Source: Mesotaenium endlicherianum
Lineage: Eukaryota > Streptophyta > Zygnematophyceae > Zygnematales > Mesotaeniaceae
DNA length: 34,858 bases
NCBI GenBank assembly: GCA_009602735.1
Contig: WELA01006875.1
Coordinates: 41,279 to 76,136, forward strand
Reading direction: 5' to 3'
Below, piece by piece: positions 20,683-33,200 of this stretch. Both the position numbers and the translations under genes were made by a program. Each line of letters begins with the position of its first letter. Position 1 is the first letter of the stretch. The notes beneath the pieces were generated by a model. It did no database searches and was not told where the DNA came from. It saw only the letters and a list, made by a program, of their open reading frames with translations.

Positions 20683-21338
20683 ATCAGCAAAAGACCACAC
20701 AACTAGCGTAAGCAATACTCATAGTCAATTGCAAGTAACGCTTATCAATCATGCAATCAGTAAACTCATACATAAGCAAGAACAGTAAGCAGTGGTGTAA
20801 CGACTTGCAGCCTTGGATTCAAATGTTCCCTCAATAAGCTCTACAGAGAGTTGGCCTCGCTTTTGAATGCCGAACTTGAGAGCATAACTTAACCTATGTA
20901 CATGGAATGAATTTACTATTCAACGACAAGTGCGATGGCATCGCCTACCTGGGAGTTAACCACGTCGGTAGGACCTCGGCTAATCAAATCCACAGCCATC
21001 TCCCATCATCTCGAATTGCCATCCACCCAAGGGTGTCATCTGGCCACTCGTCTAGCATATCACACTTAGATGCATAACTACGCAATTCTCTGATACCGAG
21101 TACGGCAGTCAGCTGACTGTCAAAGAATGTGTCAGCAAGCTGACCTAGAGTGGACTTCAGCCTGCTGCTCTCGGCTGAGTCATTATACTGAATAATACTA
21201 AAAATTCCAGCAGACTTACGCTAGTTGTGGGGTCTTTTGCTGATCAATAAGTTAACCGAAAAATACCATGAAGATTACTTGCTGATTAAAAATCTTTATT
21301 GATTGTTGAATTGCTTGTAAGTAAGTCAATTTATTTCA
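20683..21338. mobile_element. Rearranged Ty3/gypsy LTR with inverted internal segment
   Basis: 20685-21217 matches the family LTR in antisense, but both LTR ends are missing. 21218-21338 matches the last 120 bp of the LTR in sense, ending TTATTTCA. The two pieces meet at a 30-nt inverted repeat, 20683-20712 against 21215-21244 with one mismatch (core CGCTAGTTGTG.GGTCTTTTG). It is more diverged from the other LTRs than they are from each other. A simple history is an old LTR in which the interior flipped. Confidence 0.7.
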
Positions 21339-21819
21339 GTTTGACTTATGCTTGGCCTATAGGAGAGCTAGTACAGCCTTTGCACACATTTGTGAAACTA
21401 GAAGAGGTCTCCTAGAGTGACCTCATGCATTCAGGAGTAAAAAGCACTAGAGATGTCCTTCGTGAGGAATCTTTTTAAAGTCCTATAAGCAAGTTGTAAG
21501 TGACAGAGGTATCAATAAAGTTGACACTTTTATCTCTCGTGTTTTCACGACCACTAGTCTCTCTTGGAAAGAGCAAGGAAGCCTTTCCTAGGCTAGTTCT
21601 AAGTCATTTAAAGAACTTCACAGCAAAGTCACAACTTAAACTCTTGCATGGAACTACTCTACAAAGATCATACTATGTGCTTTTAGTGATCTTTTGGGTC
21701 ATACTTCCTTAGTAGTTCTCTTTCTAATTTAGAGGCTTGAGGTGCTCACTGTGATTAGTACACACTCCTTACTTCTAAAGCATACTAATTTGCTTACAAG
21801 CATCTACAATCTCCGACGT
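21339..21819 (+). other. Leader of the plus-strand gag2 element
   Basis: Non-coding, homologous to the reverse complement of 19915-20135 and 13400-13681. Homology begins exactly after the LTR end at 21338, so the upstream part of this gag2 copy was displaced by the LTR. Confidence 0.6.
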
Positions 21820-23035
21820 ATGCCTACTCGTAGTGGCAGGGACTATCAGCCATACAACAAAGGGGTTAGTGGGGAGGACCCTGACTCAAATCTGAGTACC
21901 ATCATTGAACCCTCTGAAGAGGAGCATCAAGTACCCCGTCAGCCTGCCGCTGTCATTGAGCCACAACTCCAGTCGACTCACGTCGGTCTCATGAACTCTA
22001 TGGCAGGTGACCAGATTTGTAAGTTACACTAGAGACAGGGCCTCCCTCTTCCGCTTCAGCGGTAGGCCAGGCAGCTGTAATATGGACACCACTATCTCTC
22101 AGTTTGAGGCTGATTATGAGAATGCAAAGGTCAAGAATCTCGCGCTCATTAAGTGCCAGGTGTTTGGCACGTTGATGCGTTCATCTTCTTCACGAGGCTA
22201 GGGACACCTATCGTGAGAGGTCAAATGAGATCTTTGCACGCACAGAGCTTGCAAGGGAGCCTCACGGTAGTCTCACGGTAGCCTCACGGTAGCCTTCACT
22301 GCTGACCCAGCCAGTGCAGGCGTTTTGGCACGTCCTGAAGCAAGAGTTTCAGTTTGCCACGGAAGAGAAGGTGTACAAGCTGTATCATTTCTTCCGTTGC
22401 AAGAACAAGACAATTGGTATGATGTACCGGTGCTTGACTCACCTATGACGCGATGGGGCACTCTCGTCGACCAAGAGGCCGCGGATCTTTTTGCGGGCTA
22501 TTGAGCCGCGTCTGAGAAAGAGGACCATCACCCACCTCATTGACCGCATCGGCTCCGAATACACTTTACAGGACGCCTACGTTCAGTAGAACGTCTGAGC
22601 CTAGCAGCCGCACAGAGCAACATTAGCAACCGTGTGGGCCTGGCATCCACCATTGTGTATCAGGAGGTGTTGGTGCTGCCATCTTTCACACGCGCTGCCG
22701 CTGCCTGCCAGCACCAGCAGCAGCAATTAACCACAGCGCTTGTAGCTGCCAGCGCAGACGCAGCAGCGCAGCGCTCCACAAGGCCGCATTTCCATGGCCG
22801 CCACGACAAGCGACCCCTGCTGGTCATGCGGAAAGACGGCCACACTCGGCGCAACTACACTCTTGCACAGAACGGTGGGCCTGCCGATCGCACGTACTGC
22901 CGCAAGGCTGGTCACCTGCAGGTCGTGTGCTTGCAAAAGAAGCGCGACTCCGAGAGCGGACGCGCTCGTGACGGTTCAGTGTCACTGCGGGCCAGCAAGG
23001 CATGCGGAACCCTCGTACAGGCGGACGCCCCGTGA
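21820..23035 (+). pseudogene. Gag of the second retroelement (gag2), plus-strand copy, frameshifted
   Basis: Starts MPTRSGRDYQPYN and then matches the minus-strand gag2 (MAGDQ, FRFSGRPGSCNMD, KCQVFGTLMR) across several frame changes. An 11-bp unit GCCTCACGGTA/GTCTCACGGTA is repeated three times at 22259-22291 where the other copy has none. Downstream the frame from 22634 carries two damaged CCHC zinc knuckles: CWSCGK and GHTRRNY in adjoining frames near 22821-22860, and RTYCRKAGHLQVVC near 22890-22931, whose first Cys is Arg. Two knuckles after a helical gag domain are typical of Ty3/gypsy or Ty1/copia Gag (nucleic-acid binding). At least three frameshifts make it dead. Confidence 0.65.
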
Positions 23036-24740
23036 TCACGGCAGCCACGGCCACAACGGACGCCGCGCTGACCCTCGGGGACGATGTCCCCAGCCGCAAC
23101 GCATCAGCGAGGCGCTGGATGCGCTTGAGGCGGAAAACGCGCGACTCCGCGCACTCTTCGTCGCCGACAGTTACGAAGCCTGCAGGACTCTGTCCGCACA
23201 TGCACCTTCGGCTGACGTTGTGGCGCTGACACCTGGCGATGGCGTAGCACCTGCGCGCACGCCCAGCGCTAACACCTGGCAGGACCAAAACCTGCCACTT
23301 GGCGCAGCCACAGCGCTACAGTCAAGCGCACGTCCGCACAACGACGGAGCGCCCACGACTAGAGCTGCAGTCGCCGACGTTGACGCCCCTGCAGGCCTGA
23401 CCCGCCTTGCACTAACACCTATCGACAGCGGCCAGGCACGTGTTGACTAGCCGACAGATGGCGGGCCGCTGGTCTGCGCTGCTCCGGCCTCCGACAATGC
23501 GCACGTCCTCGCTGACAGGTGCTGGCACACGCGCCTCTGGCATGCGCTGTCCTGCTGGGACCAGCAAGCCCGCACGATACCTGTGCAGTGGCAGGTGGCG
23601 CCCCGCCCACTAGGCTCGACATCAGCAGCGCAGGCAACCGCTTGGGCAGCTACCGCGCAGGCATGTGCAGCGCCGCGCACACGCGGCCAGCGACACACGC
23701 TGTTGGCTGTTGCTAGCAGCGTGTTCTAGCAGGCGCCAACACTTGTCGTGCACGCGCTGGCTGTGGCGTCAACTTACGACAGCAGGAGAGTCAATTGCGC
23801 ACGCATCTTGGGGCCAGCACTGCAAACTTTGCTGCGTTCGTCTGGCAGCAGCACAATCAGCGCAAGTCCGGCAGCAGCTGCGCAGAGCAGCTGCGTACAC
23901 GTCGACACATGGCGCGTGCACGCGGCCCGGCACGAATGGGTGCGGACGAGCGGCTGCGACCGGCATCCCCGCTTTGGCAGCAGCACTCTAGACTACGCTG
24001 CGCAGTTCGATCGCTGTTTGCATCCCCGACGATGCGTCCAGGCTCGCATACAGCCAGGGCTTAAACCCTGATTGCGCACCAAGTCTCGGCGCAGTCACGT
24101 TGTGCGCTGCTGCAGTCGCGACAAGCGTACGCGCCGAGGGGAGCGTATCGCGAGGATCCACTGGGGCTGCCGCGCCCTACGCTCTTAACAGACTGGCATC
24201 ACGGCATTTTTGCATCAGAGGCAAAGTGGAGGCGCCACGTGGCAGCTCAGCAGTAGCGCTGCACGTTGCGCGCAGCGCAAGACGCATCTGCGCAAGCGCT
24301 GATGGAAGCGCGTCTACGCGACCAGCGCGGCCAAAGGAGCGCGACTATGGCCCCGCGATGTTGACCCTCGCAGGCCAGCACCCTCGTGACAGCGCAGCAC
24401 CACCTGGCAACAGCGCAGCGCCACTTGGCAGCCGCTCAGCCATAGCAGCCGTCGACAGTGTGACGCCACCAGCGTAGCGCTGGCACTTGGCGACGCGTCC
24501 GGCTCCGCTGTCGCCACGCGTCTGGCTATGTCAGACCAGGTCCGATGCAGGTCTGGCATAGACCTGACGCCGACTGTGCGCACAGGTACGGCAGAGGTCT
24601 GGCACAAGTTTGGGCAAAGTTGGGCGCAGGTACGGCAGAGGTTTGGCGCAAAATCGGATCAGACCTGTTCCCTGACCTTGGCGACGGCATCCTCACTGAG
24701 TCCTCCCTAATTCCAGCCGTGCTGATGCCTGGCGTCCTCC
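23036..24740 (+). other. GC-rich tail of the gag2 element, no gene recognised
   Basis: Markedly richer in GC than both sides and full of GCGCAGC, GGCAGC and CTGGCA words, giving Ala-rich frames on both strands. One plus frame (to 23450) contains a short heptad-like stretch, ALDALEAENARLRALF, that might continue the gag2 protein. A direct repeat with GGTACGGCAGAGGT occurs at 24578-24609 and 24624-24653. I see no protease, RT or integrase motif. Confidence 0.4.
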
Positions 24741-27204
24741 AATAGTCTCCGTTGCGACAACCATCCCAAGAGCTAGGTCAAGGCTTTTGTCCCCAAAAGG
24801 ATATCATAGCCTTCCGTTTGAGTGATTGTGTATAACATCACAAGCACTGCCTTATTATGCTGGCCGAGATAGCTTTGAGAGTGCATGTTGCAGATCTTGA
24901 GTGTGTGTGCTTGCACGCTTGGTTATTGTAGAATCATTGAGTGCAAACACAAGTGCAATTAGCCAGGCCAAGTTGTTTGTATTCAGTTTGTGGGTGGCTT
25001 GAAGTCTGGAAAGGTTGTGAATATTTCAACCTGACCAAATATTTGGGCTGGGCTGCACCTTTCACGGGCGTAAGCAGCTAGGCGTGTGCCGCAAGTAATT
25101 TTGACCTCCGATGGAGTAGGACAAACGACACCGACACACTTCCGCTAAGAGCGCTAATGACTCTTCAAAGTGAAGGACTTTTCCTCAAAGCAGGAAACCT
25201 ATTTGGCCCGCCTCTGAAGTCTTACTTGAAGGAACTTACAAGTTACCTACCCCTAGAGTTCCAAGCATGGGCCGCCACCTGGCACATAATTTGAGTCACA
25301 TACGGGCATTTTAATTACTTTGGCGAAGACACCGGTCGAGATACACCTTCTAGAGTTGCGCAGGCGGAAGTGGGGGGCATGGGCCCAAGGTTGGGCCGGT
25401 GAAGATTGAAGTGGCGGGAGTGCCCATTAGAGTAGGATGGGGCAAGCCGACTTGGGCTCACATGAAGTGATCTGGGAATACCTTGGCTCGAGTACGTGGA
25501 GCCAGTGATTCATTGAGTAAGAAGACAGTGGCTGTGGAGCAGAAGTTCATCAAGTGGAGGCTTGAGTAGCGCAAATTAGATTAGGAGTGCTAGTAGCTAT
25601 CATACTCGAACTCCGTTTCAAATGAAGAGGTGATGCTGTAGAGGTTTTTGCTGTGGGTTCTTTTCACTTACGGGCATATGAGTGACATCCCCATGAAACC
25701 TCAATCGTAAGTTCTTGAGGTACTTACATGCATGCGCCACGTGAAATTCTCGCGTTTGCACTCGTGTGAGCATAGAAAGATGACTCGCAACGAGTAGGGC
25801 AGTAGTACATCAACACTTGCGAGATAGTCCAGCTTCCATTCCTCGTAAAAGTCATTATTCACTACACATGAAACAGATGCACAAGTCATAAATTTGTTGA
25901 GCGCAATTGCAAATGCATGCAACGATTAAAGAATGGGGCAAAATCTTACGTAACTTCAACTCAATAAAGATGAACACAGGAAGTACAGAGAGAAGTACAT
26001 ATTGTATACAGTACAACTACATCAACGTACACCATCCCCTTGCTTTACTCTACCAATAACTTAGCATTTTACGTTCTCAAAAGCATGGGAGATGCTGCTG
26101 CTTATAAAACTAACCGCAGTACCTTACTACAAGAAAGAAAATATACTCTTTAAGGCGTAAACCTAAACTTTACAAGGCAAGATTTTGCAGCACATTGGTG
26201 CCTGAAACATTCTCAACTAAATCTCCAAAAAATTGAAATACATCTACTACAGAAAGAGGTAGAAGGAGCTAAAATTCCGCGAGGAATTGTCTCCGTAGAG
26301 TAACTCACAAGGCTAGTGGTGGTGCTGCCTGTGCCGACAACGTAGATCTGGCTTAACTCAAATGTTTGTCATTGACATATGCTTTACAGGGCCAAACCTT
26401 CAATCATCTCCTTCCTCCTCTCGTTTCGCCTGTAAGTTAGCCTCTTCTTTCAGTCCTTACCTTGATCATGCCCTTCTCCCGCTGCACACATCAACGCAGC
26501 ACCCAACCACTGCAATAATGAGATGGGGATGCAGCAAACCTGCGCAATTCCTGAAGTGGGAGAGGGAAGAGCAAGAGCAACTCTATACAGATTTAACAAG
26601 CAGACCCTAGCCCGCCTACTCCAGACCAACTGCGTTCACTCCTACTATCTCGCTAGAGGACCCTTGCGCCAGTAGAAGCAGTGGAGGAGAAGAGGTGAAG
26701 CTATGTGCTGCTACAGGCACGCAGCTACTCCAACCCTAATGCCCTACTTAGTAAGCCATGATCTCGGGCCACAGCTTGGGTGGTGCAAATTCTATGCCCC
26801 ACGCCCTTAGCCACAGCCATGCAAGTAAGAACCAGAAAATCTGCTTCTGGAGGTCTTACAAATTTACTCTTGGTCTCGAAGACGGACCTGAGTGGACAAT
26901 TTTTGAAGTGGCCTGGTGGCTCAGGTCATATTGAAAGGATGCAAAGAGGAAAGTCCGGCTGCAACAATTCAGACAGGCACTCAGACATCTCACACCAGGG
27001 AAGGTTCAGGCGGCCTATTTGACGGGCGAGGAAGAGCTATAGCTGCCACAAGTCAGCCGACTGCAAGAGACGCAGTTTGAAGGAGGCAGGGAGCCGGCAG
27101 CAGCAGCAGCAGCATAGTTGGGATAGGCTTCAAAGCATGCGAGGACCAGGGAAAGGGCCCTACGGGACAAAAGTAGCGGTTCTTGACGGTGCCAGGTGGC
27201 ACGC
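24741..27204. other. Intergenic sequence without recognisable gene
   Basis: AT-richer than the preceding part up to about 26400. Only short frames on both strands, none resembling a known family. A GCA microsatellite lies near 27096-27115. TGTAA on the minus strand at 26856-26860 could be the polyadenylation signal of the polycystin gene, as used in chlorophytes, but this is weak. Confidence 0.5.
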
Positions 27205-30200
27205 TCAGGTGAGCTCCCGGGTGACGACGGCATCTTTGTGGTCCTCCAGCACCAGCTCCTGCACCTGCGCCACCACGCTGCTCTGCTCGCTCTCGATTGC
27301 ATCCAACCGGCTATTCACGGTCGCCAGGTGTCCCTCCATCCTCGTCAACATGCCCTGCCGCCAGCACATCAAGAGGAGCACGACACAGCGGGGAAAGGCA
27401 AAAGCAACCTGTTAGGAAATACCAACAGTGGTGAGGCCCGCATGCCACATGGCGGTAGAAGAGCTCTTGAGGACCCAACAGAAGCAGCGGCTGTGGCCAT
27501 ACCATTGTGAATCCTGGGAGGGCATGGGCAGCCAGAGCAGGGCAGAGAAGAGAGGAAGAGGGAGAGAGAGAGGACCAGCCCTGCCTGCCTGGCTGGCACG
27601 AGGAGAACTTGAGGGGCTTGAAGATCATCCCCATGCAATGAGGCGACATGTGTCAACCTGGCCCAGTGCCCTGAGGCACTGAAGCTCACTGTTCTCTCTC
27701 TCTCCTACGCATACAAGGGCGCAAATACGTGTACGTACCTGCTACAGGTGTCCAGTGCAAGAAGGGATCCGGAGCGTGAAGTGGTTTTCCCAACACAGCA
27801 TGCACACAGAGAGAGCAAGCAGTCTGCACCGCAATCTAACTGGTTGGGCTGGTAGGGGAGGCGCGGGCGTCTCTCTCAGACTGTCTCGACGTTTGGGCCT
27901 GTGCCTGGGACCGGGCGTGAGTGTGAGCACGGGGCGGGAGAGGAGCGGACAGGGCAGGGGTCCAGGTGTCACGTACTCGGAGGAGGTGCGCGTCACGGCC
28001 GAGCTTCTTGCGGTGGAGCACTTTGTCGTGCGCCTGCGCTATGTGGGGGGTCTCCCCGAACCGGATGAACAGGTTGCGGGTAGTCAGGTTCGTCGAGAGC
28101 GACGTCCCTCGGGACACGTTCACGCCCTTCTTCCGCCTCATCTTTGCCATCATCGCCTTCACGGGGCTGCTGCCGCTGCTGCTGTTGCCGCCGCCACTGT
28201 CGGCGGCGCTGCTGGTGCCGTTGCCGTTGGCTGAGGTACTGCCGCTGACGCTTGCTGTGGCTGCTCCGGGCAAAGAGCCGGCTTGTCTTGCCTGCAGAAT
28301 TGGAAAACTGTCAGTTTGCTGCCCCCACCTTTTTTTCGGGTACTTTGTTATTTTTCATTTGTTGGCCTTGAGTCACTTTATTAAATTAGAAGGGAGGGGC
28401 CTGGTGAAACCACACCCTCATCAACATCTCAAAGCCATGCACCTGACAACCAAATGCCCGTACAAGGAACACACGTCTGGCCTAGAGAAGGAAATCAAAG
28501 AATAAAAAAAAGAGGAGACAGGACGGCGAGCGGGCGCCAGGTGGCACTCACAGCGCGGTCGCTGCAGCGCCCCAAGATGGCTGCCAGCGTCGGATAGTCG
28601 AGCTGTAGCATCTCGCCGTCGTCCTCCTCCTCCCCCCCCTTCTGCGAGCGGAGCTCGTCCGCGCGCGCCTTGGGCAGGCGCACGCAGAAGTTCTGCGACT
28701 GGTTGCTCTTCAGGCGGTCCACCAGGTCTGCAAACATGCTCCTGTCGCGCACGCTCAGGCTCTCCGTCAACTGCGCAGCCGCACGCGGGCGGGGCGAGCA
28801 AAGGGCAAAGGTGCACGCAGGCAGAGAGAGACAGATGCGCTGGTCAGTGTCGTGTGAGTGAGGGGGCCGCATGCGTAAGAAGGGCGTAACAGACGGTGCT
28901 GGACAGGGCAAGCACAGAGTACGCATGCAAGGGCCACCTGGAGGCAGTCTGTGGAAGATGGACCCTGACAGCCAGCCAGCTGGCAAGGAAGGGTACACAC
29001 GGATGCTGAATGTGGATTCCTTTTTTTCGCCCAATAATCAGCCACCGCCGGGGAAAAGAGTTTTAGGCCGCCACACACTGGCGCTGGGTTATACACGACA
29101 ACATGCTCGGGAGAATGGCTTACAAGTTGGTCTTCATTCAAGAAAACATGAGCGAAGCAAGAACAGCACTTTCCGAAGGAAGGGGAGGGAGGGGGGCAGA
29201 GGGGGAGAGGGGATGATATGGGAGGGGGGCCGCAGAGGACGGGCAGCATTGCGGAGAAAGCAAGCCCACCCGCAGCCAGGTTCAGCACCCAGCTCATAGA
29301 AAGAAAGCTTCAAATGAGGAGTGCAAACGATGACGAGCCTGCCTTCAGAGCCAGGGTAATGGGCACCGTCAGGACGGGGAGTGGGCGAGAGGAGCGGCAC
29401 GTGGCAAGAGCACTGCAGGGTCGGCGAATGCGGGTGTCAGAGAGGGAGCGAGGAGGGCAGGCATAAGCGACGCGTAAGAGGAGGAGGAGTCCCTCAGAGG
29501 TGGGCTCTATTTTCCCAGCCACAAACTTCACTTCAAAGACTCAATTACACTCTGAGAGTGTGTTAGACTAGGCTGTGCCAAGTCCCCCCGGCCCTGAGGT
29601 TAGGGGGGGCAGAAGGGAGAGAGAGGGGGGGCACCATGGAGGAGGGCTTGTAGGTGGGACTCCACGCGCTGAGCTGGTCGAGCAGCGTACCCTCGCTCAC
29701 GCCCCCGCGCAGCAGGCCTTCCGCAAACTCGCGCACCAGGTCCACCACCTCCGACGGCATGCTGGGCGCCGTCTCCGCGTTGGCCTGCGAGGTGTTGCAC
29801 CCGCCAAAGAGGCAGAGCGCGAGCACGAAACCGCCCCACACGCATGTGCACGCACGCGCGCGCGCGCACACACACACACACGCACACACATACGCACACA
29901 TGAAGACGCACAAGCCCACCGTCAGAAGGTCGTAAGGAATGAGCAAAATGCTGCGAGGAAAGAAGATAGTAAGGGGCCCAAGGTACCGCAAAGGAACGCG
30001 CGCCCCGCCCCCCTTCAGCCAGTCTGGGCGGCCAACTACTCCCGCCACCCAGCCGCCCGCAAACACCAACAAGGCAGCTCTAACACTGCAGGTCCGCCTG
30101 CAGCACCCATATATACGGCCTTAATTCCCTTCCCCCCCTTACCAGCAGGCAGCAGCCACGGGAATAGAGGACCCACCCAGGCTCAGTCCCAAACTGCCGG

Positions 30201-33200
30201 GAGTCAGCTTTGCCACTGCCAAGGCGGCTTTAGGAGCAGAAGCAGGAGCAAGCGCAGGAGTCGGGATAGGAACAGGAGCAGCATCAAGAGCAGGAGTAGG
30301 AGCAAGAGGAAAATCTGGACCCGATAAGGAGCGCGCCATTGCCGTCCACAAGCAGATATCACCACCGGCAAGAGAGGCGCAGGAGGGCAGAGAGATCAGC
30401 AAGGCTCACGGCCAGAGCAGAGAAAGTGTGCGCTGCGCCCTCCTGCGACAGGGACTATGTTTGGTGCAGCACCAAATCCGCCATGCAGGGCTTTGCTCCC
30501 GTCATGGGAGCAGGGCCGCAGCAATGATGGGGCTCTGAGGAAGTTGCACAGTACTCGGGCCAGCAGTGCTCGGAGATTCCAAAAGCCAGCCCAGCCCCAG
30601 CTCTAGCCCACCCCCCTCCTCCTCCTCCCCTCCCCCGAAGAGCAGCGCACGAACGCACGCAGTTCCACGCATGGTTTCTGATTTGACAGCCGAAGATGCA
30701 GCGCGAGCGCAAGGGCGAGCGCGAGCAAGAGAGCGAGTAACAGAGAGGGCGTCGTTCGGCGGGGGCGGCACCTTGGCCTCGGCAAAGGCGTCGACGACGA
30801 TGGCAATGAGGAAGTTCATGAGGATGAACATGATGAAGATGATGAAGGTCCAGAAGAAGAGCTGCCCCGCCGCCAGCTCCCACCCCTGCAGCAGCAGCAG
30901 CTCCGCCTCCACCTGGCAGCCCCTCGCACGTGCACAGGAGGCAACACACCACTCTCAGGACCCTGGCCTCATTGCAGAGAGCACGCCCGTTGGCTGCAGT
31001 CGTCCCGCGCACACTCGGCAGCAGCACTGTCCTGAGGGAGGGGAGACGAGCACCGGCAGCGACACTCGGGCTCTCTCAGACGGATGGCAGCAAGGCAGGG
31101 TGTGCCCACTCTCCTCACTCAGGATTGTTTGACCACAGTGGTACGTACATGGTCGGGACGTTTGTACCAGCACCAACGGGAGACTGAGACGTCCACTTTC
31201 TGGGCAACCTGAGGCTCACGCGGCAGGAGAGACAGCTCGATGCGGGCATAGCCCCCACTGCCCAACTCTAGTGCTATGCACTGCGTGTGTCAAAGCATAG
31301 CCCTACACTCAGAGACTTGACAGCTGTCGAGGTACTGGCCCGAGCCAACAGGCTGGTCAGAGAGGGGCAAAGGGGAAACGCCGTCACGTTCAAGGATCAG
31401 GGGTGGGAGGACTCACGCTGTTGTCGCCAGTGATGATGTTGAAGTTGGTCACCAGGGACTCCGCCAGCGTGCGGTACTGCCCACCCCCCCCCCCACGCCA
31501 CGGCCCTCACAGCGCGCACCTCAGGCCCAAGCACCAGCTAGCCACACGTCTGGAGGCCGAGGCGACGGGCCCAGACGAGCACACAAGTGGGACACACGTA
31601 TGTGCGCGTGCACGTAGAAAGGCGAGAAATGGCAGGAAGCTTTGTGCCTAGTGCAGGACAGTGGTCATGAACATGCAGATCCTCCGTGCCGTGGTTTGCT
31701 GCTGAGTGGGAAGAAGCATGGGGCCTCTAGGGTGCGAGAGCTGGTGGGGTGGCAAAGGCTACGGAGGAGATCCCCCTTTTCCTTCACACCTGTTCTCCCC
31801 CTCATTGCTCATACAAACAACCAAATTACTCAGGCACAATGGTGCCTTTAATCAAACCTTCTCCCGTGACGAAGGTCCACTCCTGAGCAAGCTTGTGGAG
31901 AGGGGGGGCAACAAGATCAGGAACAGGGGTAGAAAGGGAGGGCGGTGAAGCGAAGCGTGCATATGAAGCAGCGCGCGTAGACAAACAGAGCAGCAGGGCG
32001 ACGCACGGAGTCGAGGAGGCGGCCAAAGACGAGATGCGCCATGAGGCTGTAGGTGATGAAGAGCAGGCTGAGCAGCATGAAGAAGTTGAAGAGCTCCGAC
32101 GACGCGTTGGACAGCGAGCGCGTGATGATGCCCATGCGCGGCTGGAAGTCCAGGTACTTGAGCACGCGCAGCATGATGAGGAACATGCTGCAAGCACGCA
32201 CGCACGCACACACACACGGACGAACGCACGCGCACACACGCACACATACACACACGTAGGCAGACATGCACATGCAACACATGCACACACGCACGCACGT
32301 GAGTGGGGGGGCATGCTGCACACAGTTGCGACGCATGCAAGTGAGCGCGTGCTGGTTGCACTCCCTCATGCGTGTGTACATGCACCATGATGCTCACGCA
32401 CCCTCTGCGACATTGTATTCTTGGCTGCTCCCTTCTGTCGGGGATGCATACTTACGCTGGTACTACCACACAAACATATGCATACGCGTGTAGACTGACG
32501 CAGGCATATGATGATCCATGCACTCCTGCATAACCGCACACATGGAATGGTCACGACAATGACGGGACACGCATGCGCAAAGACACGCCTGGACGCGCAT
32601 CAAAAGTAGCCAGGCAGAGAATTAAGGGCATGTATGAGTGACTCCAATACCAACGCTCATACATGTTGAAGAAAGCAGCGAGGCCAAGAGTTTGACAGTA
32701 CTGGCATGGGCTATGAGAGGACAATCGCAACAAAGTGTGCTAAGCTCAGGCATACAGGAGGGGTACGAGTTACCGTGCAGCTTAGGTTAGGCGCAGCCAT
32801 TGAGTTCAGGTCAGATGACTTATGCTGGAGCTCATTGACGGTAGGAGTGAAGGGTTTGAGTGGGGAGTAGGGTTGCAATTCAAGCTCAGGGCCAGCAATA
32901 GGGCAGGGTGAGGGCAGAGGGGTGAGAGTGAGTGAACCTGATGCCGCTGAGCGCCATGTAGGCGGAGCGGAAGGCCATGATGGCATTGATCCGCACAAAC
33001 TTGCTCATGGCCGCCTCGAAGTCCCGGCCGCCGTTGTTGAGCAGCCAGAAGCGCGCGCCAGACGTCACGTTGGCGTACACGTCATAGCGGGGGACCACCT
33101 CAAAGGGCGCGATCCACGCAATGTAATGCGACATCCTGAGAGAGACGGGCAAGAGTACTGCTTCAGGCAAGAGCAGCCGTAGGCCGGGGACTGCCCCACG

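Noticed and set aside
22794..23450. 218-codon plus frame as an independent gene
   Set aside because: GC-rich DNA keeps several frames open on both strands. The frame crosses a zinc-knuckle remnant out of register, so it is at best part of the gag2 tail.
27755..28505. Plus-strand frames opposite the polycystin exons
   Set aside because: They are shadows of GC-rich exons and introns; the minus-strand exon model explains this stretch with matching splice phases.
29575..30327. 250-codon plus-strand frame with Arg/Ser-rich end
   Set aside because: It spans a polycystin exon in antisense plus CA/CG and GGAGCA repeats. The RS-like tail comes from the repeat (AGGAGCAG...), and no start context or domain is seen.
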